Below, piece after piece: positions 9,601 through 11,712 of a stretch of 11,712 nucleotides of DNA. The DNA comes from Phoronis ovalis. Lineage: Eukaryota > Phoronida > Phoronidae. A program made the translations under genes and the position numbers. The stretch lies in NCBI GenBank assembly GCA_028565635.1, contig JAOXYB010050891.1:1-11712 (forward strand). The letters are read 5' to 3'. Each line of letters starts with the position of its first letter. Within the stretch, counting starts at the first letter, position 1. The notes under the pieces are model-generated. The model had not been told where the DNA came from and searched no databases. It worked only from the letters and a program-made list of their open reading frames with translations.

Positions 9601-11704
9601 AATTGTAAAAATATATACATACTCATTTCTGTTGGTACTTGAACTCCAGATAACTTCATTTCTGCGAAATTCCAACCTGCAAATGAATACAGCCAACAAA
9701 ACATTAGCTGAATTTAATTAAAGTTGGACAAAATAAACCATCAACGAATATGACCGCTTGTTGACTATATATTAGGTTCGATCTAAAAATTAGTTGACGT
9801 GTATTTTACCTCTATGAAACTTTGAATATAATGCCAAATGCAAAATACATCACACATTTCCGCACCCATGCACGGAGGAAGCTCAGACAGACGGAACTTC
9901 ATCATAACCCCGCCGTGAATTATATTCAGTCACATACATATACCTTCTTTATTTTGCACGTGCTTCATCGTATATTTGAGCACATTGTTGCTGTAGTTGA
10001 ACTTGTGTCTTTCTGAACTTTACAAGGAATGTATGATGCACAATATGATAAAAAAATTATATTCATCGATCTAGAAGATTCGAGGTATTTTTGCTTCGTT
10101 ACTTTAAAATATAGCTATCATACTGTAAGGAAATATGAACTACCAACCTTTCACAGCCCAGGAGACAAACAAATAAATGCGAATAGCAATATCATTGTTA
10201 CTCCTTAGGGGAAAATCAACGGTGATGCTTTCACTAGGACCTTTTCCAGCACCTGAAAAAAATGCGAATACTAACTAAAAACTGGATATCACATAATTTT
10301 GAATTGAAGCACATCCTGATATATTGATGAGTAAAAAAATATCACAACATAAATATAAATAAAACTCACTTAATTTTAATGCACATGACCTAACCTAACT
10401 GAATATAATATGGGATGTTTAAATATTACATTCGTGTTTCTAACTACACATGGATATCAATATTGACTTATCAGATATGATGAGCTTGGTTTGTATGTTG
10501 ATATTACGAACACTGTTTCGACGTTCCTGTGTTCAGAAATCCATTTGCGTTCCCAGCAATTTACGCCGCGATATTAGGAATTGAAAGCCCAAGTAGCAGT
10601 AATTTTTATAAGAAATAAGAAAAAGTTGTAAGGGAGGGAGATAGACGAGCGAATGTGGAGTGGTGGTTGATGTACACGCTGGTTAGACAGACCTGAAATA
10701 CATATGGCTAGCAAAAACAGCTGATATGTTTACTTTACCAGTATATTGTAATCTTTTCTCTTTCGTCTGCGCTGGGTCACCATTAATAGCTGTTAATACT
10801 AGTAAATCCCTGGACAAAACAAGTAGATAAAAAAAATATCAAGTAAGCCAATAGAGTCATTAAACTTAAAATTAATTACTTCATTTTTTGAATTCAAATA
10901 AATTACGATGTATTGTATTAAGTGCCATTTGTGGTCTCTCAACCCAACTGTTAACTTTAGAGCATATTTGAAAACAGACGTTAACGAGAAAAGATATATA
11001 AGGAATAAAGAGATTTATTTTAAAACATATACGTGTTAATTAAATGATTCTAAGAGAATGGAACAATTATATATATATTTATATAAACATTAATATAATA
11101 AAATGTAGAATAAGATATTTACAATACAATATACCTGTACTTAACATTAAGAATTTCCGTAGACCCAAGTTTCTGCATTTCTTGTTTAGCTTTTAGATTT
11201 AATTTAGTAAACCCTTCATCCGCTAATGTGATAGCCAATATTTTACCTTTCGAAATACCTAAAATAAAGAGAAGTTTATTATTTTATAACTGTGAATAGA
11301 CATGAGTATGGCGACTATAAACTATTATACAATAGAAAAACAATACTCTAGCTGATATTCAATAATTTGTACGCCAAAACAAATACAATAAGTATGTGAA
11401 CAAAAACAGAAGCTTTTTCTTCATTTAGAACATCCTTATAAACAAATACTTTATTCTACGTTGTACTATTGAAGGGAATAGTGATAAGAAACAGACACTA
11501 ATGGATGTCACATGCCTTCACTTTTAATATATCATTATTAAAGAAATATATTACCTTGCAAAAATTTAACCATGTTGTCTGATGCCTGTAAGCTGCCGTG
11601 TGTGTCAAAATGGCCAGTTTGTTCCAACTCTCCAGTTTTAGGGTTAATAACTCCGATATTAAATCCACGCTGGCAGTTAATTTTGTTTGAATATTGTGAC
11701 ACAC
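531..11704 (-). CDS. CEMIP-like: CEMIP/TMEM2-family hyaluronan-binding protein, 3' part (23 exons, 5' partial)
   Basis: Extracellular family that binds or depolymerises hyaluronan (known for human CEMIP and TMEM2; inferred here). Exons in transcript order: 11704-11555, 11258-11135, 10809-10739, 10252-10148, 10012-9944, 9676-9623, 8756-8607, 8370-8247, 7926-7856, 7607-7503, 7375-7328, 7099-6902, 6816-6647, 6249-6040, 5940-5665, 5521-5313, 4621-4454, 4083-3934, 3584-3407, 2908-2693, 2277-2060, 1352-1170, 678-531. All introns are GT-AG and phases agree at every junction, giving 1130 residues and a TAA stop. Domains: GG 1-115, GG 192-306, linker 307-357, pre-helix segment 358-479, parallel beta-helix about 480-880, C-terminal Cys-containing region 880-1130. 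Residues 358-1130 run nearly collinear with human CEMIP. The start codon, signal peptide and G8 domain lie outside the window. No internal stop is seen. CEMIP versus CEMIP2 orthology cannot be decided here. Confidence 0.93.
679..1169 (-). other. Intron O-P (491 nt)
   Basis: GT-AG intron (GTAAGT...TTTTATAG). It holds an alternating TGCATGCATGCA palindrome at 722-733. I see no exon, RNA gene or repeat family in it. Confidence 0.8.
1170..1352 (-). CDS. Exon O: C-terminal region
   Basis: 183 nt, acceptor TATATTACAG and donor ACTGG|GTAAGT (close to ideal). It encodes SEWINVALCYPPDTKFKVWY, RARYLMRDRDY and WKKYYFDTNTG. It corresponds to human D-W-I-R-V-G-L-C-Y-P...H-Y-Y-W-D-E-D-S-G. The loop between those blocks differs in sequence. 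Confidence 0.95.
1353..2059 (-). other. Intron N-O (707 nt)
   Basis: GT-AG intron (GTAAGA...ATTACAG). AT-rich, apart from a G+C-richer patch near 1620-1665 with CTGCAGCTG and CCACCTGGTGG. No coding match to the family was found. Confidence 0.8.
2060..2277 (-). CDS. Exon N: C-terminal region
   Basis: 218 nt, acceptor CATTTTTAG and donor GAACC|GTAAGA. It encodes SDKTKMTIVQHDKPRKQLTM, then SNQYQPVIQTKESYSIHWN and KLWPANME. QYQPV with (G/S)Y(T/S)IHW is a family block. An in-frame TAA begins four bases past the exon end, so splicing is required to continue; exon O and its phase support this. Confidence 0.95.
2278..2692 (-). other. Intron M-N (415 nt)
   Basis: GT-AG intron (GTAAGT...TTTTTAG). Mostly AT-rich; nothing further recognised. 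Confidence 0.8.
2693..2908 (-). CDS. Exon M: C-terminal region
   Basis: 216 nt (72 codons, phase 0), acceptor CTTTAACAG and donor GCGAAT|GTAAGT. It encodes STRIFIGAAPNPYYGSKDKD, then IVHDIDGSLTG, RNDDCVERQEW and NASICTGNYAN. It matches the human S-R-V-F-F-G...V-F-H-D-V-D-G-S-V...H-P-D-C...I-C-S-G-C-Y-A segment. NAS is a possible N-glycosylation sequon. Confidence 0.96.
2909..3406 (-). other. Intron L-M (498 nt)
   Basis: GT-AG intron (GTAAAA...TTTAACAG). Nothing further recognised. Confidence 0.8.
3407..3584 (-). CDS. Exon L: end of beta-helix core
   Basis: 178 nt, acceptor TTATCCTTAG and donor TCTGAG|GTAAAA. It encodes NFPFTGVVIYDGPVVVDDCK, a K-Y-K-K-T-S-D-R loop and AIGFKKSNNWQSS. Human CEMIP has N-F-P-I-R-G-I-Q-L-Y-D-G-P and A-F-R-L-N-N-A-W-Q-S at the same spacing. 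It ends in phase 0. Confidence 0.95.
3585..3933 (-). other. Intron K-L (349 nt)
   Basis: GT-AG intron (GTAAGG...ATCCTTAG). Nothing further recognised. Confidence 0.8.
3934..4083 (-). CDS. Exon K: beta-helix core
   Basis: 150 nt, acceptor GTATCTCACAG and donor CCAAT|GTAAGG. It encodes SHQEIRNSIFVGESENRGNK, then WIWRKGSDGKERSMP. The Q-E-I-(R/K)-N-S-(I/L)-F-V-G-E-S-x-N block is diagnostic for the family. Confidence 0.96.
4084..4453 (-). other. Intron J-K (370 nt)
   Basis: GT-AG intron (GTAAAG...TCTCACAG). Contains A-rich runs near 4205-4220; nothing further recognised. Confidence 0.8.
4454..4621 (-). CDS. Exon J: beta-helix core
   Basis: 168 nt, acceptor TCTTTTTAAG and donor GGCGAG|GTAAAG. 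It encodes KPRVPAIIDGLVSFKNHNQG, then WIRGGDIFF and KFADNGIGLTMA, collinear with the human K-P-R-E-P-A-I-I...F-A-D-N-G-I-G-L-T-L-A-S segment. The split codon is completed as Ser by the next exon. Confidence 0.96.
4622..5312 (-). other. Intron I-J (691 nt)
   Basis: GT-AG intron with a weak donor (GTTTGC...TTTTTAAG). No missing family segment is expected here because exons I and J are contiguous relative to human CEMIP. Nothing further recognised. Confidence 0.78.
5313..5521 (-). CDS. Exon I: beta-helix core
   Basis: 209 nt, acceptor TGTTTTTAG and donor GCGAG|GTTTGC. It encodes GIWYIFHPPTGLSAG, SPMGIFKNNRAHSGLSGLFV and DDGIKTTQAS. Human CEMIP has the corresponding G-F-W-F-I-F-H, L-G-K-F-Y-N-N-R-A-H-S and D-N-G-V-K-T-T-E-A-S blocks. 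The donor is weak (GTTTGC), but the phase and the family length fit. Confidence 0.96.
5665..5940 (-). CDS. Exon H: beta-helix core
   Basis: 276 nt (92 codons, phase 0), acceptor TTATTTTAAG and donor TCTGTG|GTAGGT. It encodes VGYDTLGHCYFLEDGAEQRN, GTLLPTDRD, YPGYKPKP and HPNNNLIDNAAAGS, all matching human CEMIP blocks in order and spacing. The donor was chosen because it keeps the exact length to the following WYIFH block. Confidence 0.98.
6040..6249 (-). CDS. Exon G: beta-helix core with His signatures
   Basis: 210 nt (70 codons, phase 0 on both sides), acceptor TACCCGTAG and donor TTATTG|GTATGT. It encodes MGQQIIGSYPIHFHMCGD, then ELSIHHCFSRCVTIHGTN. YPIHFH, SIHH and VT(I/V)HG are diagnostic conserved blocks of CEMIP and TMEM2 in the PbH1 repeat region. 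Confidence 0.98.
6250..6646 (-). other. Intron F-G (397 nt)
   Basis: GT-AG intron (GTATTG...ACCCGTAG). Nothing further recognised. Confidence 0.8.
6647..6816 (-). CDS. Exon F: start of the parallel beta-helix region
   Basis: 170 nt, acceptor CATTTTTGTAG and donor ATTAAG|GTATTG. It encodes DGVDMRAEVGLLTRNIVIRG, then FKYDTFGGHIK. Human CEMIP has the near-identical D-G-V-D-M-R-A-E-V-G-L-L-S-R-N-I and D-F-D-T-F-G-G-H-I-K blocks at this place. It ends in phase 0. Confidence 0.97.
6902..7099 (-). CDS. Exon E1: segment preceding the beta-helix
   Basis: 198 nt, acceptor CCATTTACAG and donor AAAAG|GTAGAT. It encodes INLNDDVTSWEVGDRLVIAS followed by TDYDMTQAEEF and SCQECSKNQVKIK. The D-x-V-x-x-W-x-x-G-D-x-x-V-I-A-S-T-D-Y pattern with QAEEF is a strong CEMIP/TMEM2 family hallmark (human: N-V-Q-S-W-K-P-G-D...STDYSMYQAEEF). 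The C-x-x-C pair is conserved. Confidence 0.96.
7328..7375 (-). CDS. Exon X1: short Cys-pair exon, cassette copy 1
   Basis: 48 nt between CTTACGTTCAG and GGAT|GTATGT, entering with 2 nt and leaving with 1. It encodes RHEPSTSTVCENSKG plus the first base of a Cys codon completed by the next exon. The resulting VCENSKGCWSFAEMKLSG lines up with the human CEMIP segment that has two Cys about seven residues apart followed by an S-Y-R-V-R-F-L-C-G strand. That match and the phases argue for a real exon; skipping it would also keep the frame. Confidence 0.75.
7503..7607 (-). CDS. Exon D1: post-GG linker, cassette copy 1
   Basis: 105 nt, acceptor TGTTCTTCAG and donor GAAAG|GTTTGT. It encodes TTITVDFPLKNDNDVTIRIY ending FVTWPVK. 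An N-x-T sequon (NTT) fits an extracellular product. Conservation in length, phase and core residues (ITVDFPL, IRIYLFV, W) with copy 2 is the main evidence. Confidence 0.87.
7856..7926 (-). CDS. Exon C1: last strand of GG domain, cassette copy 1
   Basis: 71 nt, acceptor TTTTGTCCAG and donor ACTG|GTAAAT. It encodes DLLVLTAIKGDPTETKESRL followed by QYT, closing the second GG domain. The frame stays open for a further 200 or so bases into the following intron, but the homologous exon in copy 2 ends at the same donor, which supports this boundary. Confidence 0.92.
7927..8246 (-). other. Intron B1-C1 (320 nt)
   Basis: Homologous to intron 10810-11134 (325 nt) of copy 2, most clearly in the 100 or so bases next to exon C. 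The shared intronic sequence shows that DNA, not a processed transcript, was duplicated. Confidence 0.82.
8247..8370 (-). CDS. Exon B1: second half of GG domain, cassette copy 1
   Basis: 124 nt between TTAATTGTAG and GGCAG|GTATAT. It encodes GKILAITVADEGFVKLN and KLGSTEILNLKG. The family usually has an aromatic residue (K-Y-R or F-R) at the end; copy 2 keeps Tyr, whereas this copy has Gly. Confidence 0.93.
8607..8756 (-). CDS. Exon A1: first half of GG domain, cassette copy 1
   Basis: 150 nt, acceptor TTTTTTAG and donor CAAA|GTAATG. It encodes YSNKITCKRGFNIGVISPK, then HFDTHGS and ITFLQ. R203 and D224 match the TMEM2 residues required for hyaluronan degradation, but the third equivalent position is Ser211. 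It has the same length and phases as exon 11555-11704. Confidence 0.93.
8757..9622 (-). other. Intron between the two cassettes (866 nt)
   Basis: The longest intron here, running from the GTATGT donor of the truncated exon to the acceptor of exon A1, and holding the duplication junction. I looked for the missing remainder of exon E (VGDRLVIAS...QAEEF) and for an extra exon and found neither. A G+C-richer patch lies at about 9145-9220. Confidence 0.75.
9623..9676 (-). CDS. Exon E2: truncated exon at the cassette junction
   Basis: 54 nt between CATTTGCAG and ATGA|GTATGT. It encodes WNFAEMKLSGVQVPTEM. The first ten residues nearly duplicate the start of exon 6902-7099 (WSFAEMKLSG); the rest of that 198-nt exon is absent. 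It leaves 1 nt (A), which joins the GT of exon 8607-8756 to give Ser191 and leads straight into the second GG domain. The GTATGT donor is strong, and the phase match supports use. Confidence 0.8.
9944..10012 (-). CDS. Exon X2: candidate short linker exon, cassette copy 2 (frame-shifted relative to copy 1)
   Basis: Acceptor AAAGTTCAG|AAAGAC is homologous to that of exon 7328-7375. The first usable donor in phase is AAAGAAG|GTATAT, giving 69 nt (2 + 66 + 1) without a stop. Aligned to copy 1, a one-base length difference puts the homologous Cys codon out of frame, so the encoded peptide (KFNYSNN...KHVQNKE) does not resemble copy 1. It may be a used but divergent exon or a decaying one that is skipped; skipping keeps the reading frame. 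Confidence 0.5.
10148..10252 (-). CDS. Exon D2: post-GG linker, cassette copy 2
   Basis: 105 nt, acceptor ATTTTTTTCAG and donor GAAAG|GTTGGT. It encodes SITVDFPLRSNNDIAIRIYL ending FVSWAVK, a beta-rich segment that aligns loosely with the V-F-K-L-F...V-S-L-S-S-E-W stretch following GG1 in human CEMIP. The duplicate is 7503-7607, with the same length and phases but 12 of 34 residues changed, the most diverged exon of the cassette apart from the short one that follows. Confidence 0.85.
10253..10738 (-). other. Intron C2-D2 (486 nt), about 240 nt longer than in copy 1
   Basis: The roughly 60 bases next to exon D2 match the copy 1 intron; the rest (about 10320-10720) has no visible counterpart there. 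It includes a purine-rich stretch near 10618-10665 (GGGAGGGAGATAGACGAGCG). Either an insertion here or a replacement in copy 1. Confidence 0.7.
10739..10809 (-). CDS. Exon C2: last strand of GG domain, cassette copy 2
   Basis: 71 nt, acceptor TTTTGTCCAG and donor ACTG|GTAAAG. It encodes DLLVLTAINGDP and ends RLQYTG, corresponding to the closing strand of a GG domain (human CEMIP has a W-S-F-L-T-V-K-G-N-P stretch here). The duplicate is 7856-7926; 4 of 23 residues differ. Confidence 0.9.
10810..11134 (-). other. Intron B2-C2 (325 nt)
   Basis: Copy 2 counterpart of intron 7927-8246. It contains a near-pure A/T tract at about 11066-11103. Nothing else recognised. Confidence 0.8.
11135..11258 (-). 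CDS. Exon B2: second half of GG domain, cassette copy 2
   Basis: The 124-nt exon begins after CTTTATTTTAG and ends at GTACAG|GTATAT. Residues 51-90 carry the second GG-domain signature, ADEGFTKLN, then KLGSTEILNVKYR. In this family that segment is the D-E-G turn and the K-L-G-S helix cap. Length and both splice positions are identical to those of the duplicate exon 8247-8370. Confidence 0.92.
11555..11704 (-). CDS. Exon A2: first half of GG domain, cassette copy 2
   Basis: Acceptor TTTCTTAG and donor CAAG|GTAATA bound 150 nt, entering with 2 nt and leaving with 1 nt of a codon. Residues 1-49 contain the GG-domain signature RGFNIGVINPKTGE followed by HFDTHGS and a helix ending VKFLQ, as in FAM3/ILEI and CEMIP GG domains. 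It is the duplicate of exon 8607-8756 (about 80% identical residues by hand). R12 and D33 match residues essential in TMEM2; the third position is N20 instead of Asp. Confidence 0.92.
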
Positions 11705-11712
11705 CTAAGAAA

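Larger units (their letters stand above)
9623..11712 (-). repeat. Tandem segmental duplication, copy 2 (upstream/N-terminal unit)
   Basis: Six exons A2, B2, C2, D2, X2 and E2 plus introns. Paired exon ends are offset from copy 1 by 2948, 2888, 2883, 2645, 2637 and 2577 bases in transcript order, so intron indels account for the change. Intron blocks also match: after exon C, AAGTAAGCCAATmnAGTCATTAA is shared (two mismatches), as are bases next to exons D and X. The cassette totals 573 nt, 191 codons, phase 1 at both ends. The 5' limit is beyond the window. Confidence 0.9.

Noticed and set aside
11066-11103. A/T tract considered as a microsatellite array
   Set aside because: Irregular TA/TAAT composition without a stable repeat unit; ordinary intronic low complexity.
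11498-11704. Minus-strand open frame over exon A2 in another frame (MCHNIQTKLTAS...)
   Set aside because: The GG-domain motif is in a different frame of the same strand, and the duplicate exon 8607-8756 confirms that frame.
1-11712. CRISPR array, prokaryotic operon, tRNA or rRNA gene, viral insertion
   Set aside because: No regular direct repeats with spacers, no ribosome-binding-site-led frames, no recognisable tRNA or rRNA core, and no viral or transposase domain; the content is explained by one intron-rich animal gene.

Overview
The window is eukaryotic, most likely invertebrate animal, genomic DNA. It is AT-rich, has no prokaryotic-style gene packing, and its protein signal lies in short minus-strand segments flanked by GT-AG splice sites. 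I reconstructed 23 consecutive exons of one minus-strand gene. Joined from 11704 down to 531 they give one uninterrupted frame of 1130 residues plus a stop; every exon junction is phase-compatible. The taxon cannot be fixed from this window; a mollusc or other lophotrochozoan is a guess.

The product belongs to the CEMIP (KIAA1199/HYBID) and CEMIP2 (TMEM2) family of extracellular hyaluronan-binding or hyaluronan-degrading proteins. From N to C terminus the visible part contains two tandem GG (ILEI/FAM3-like) domains, a linker ending in a G8/PbH1-type segment, a long parallel beta-helix region with the family's His-rich signatures, and a Cys-containing C-terminal domain. The 5' end of the gene (expected signal peptide or membrane anchor, G8 domain and promoter) lies beyond the right edge.

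Layout from right to left: 11704-9623 is a six-exon GG cassette (copy 2, N-terminal); 8756-7060 is its duplicate (copy 1), whose last exon continues into the rest of the protein; 6816-3407 encodes the beta-helix core; 2908-531 encodes the C-terminal part and the stop; 530-1 is 3'UTR and downstream flank with an AATAAA signal. The two cassettes also match in parts of their introns, so this is a segmental tandem duplication.

The most interesting points are a doubled N-terminal GG domain combined with absence of the usual C-terminal GG domain, replacement in both GG copies of an Asp reported as essential in mouse/human TMEM2, and a truncated exon at the duplication junction that now splices back into a second GG domain. 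All family comparisons were made from memory of human CEMIP, not by a search. Residue numbers below count from the first complete codon in the window.
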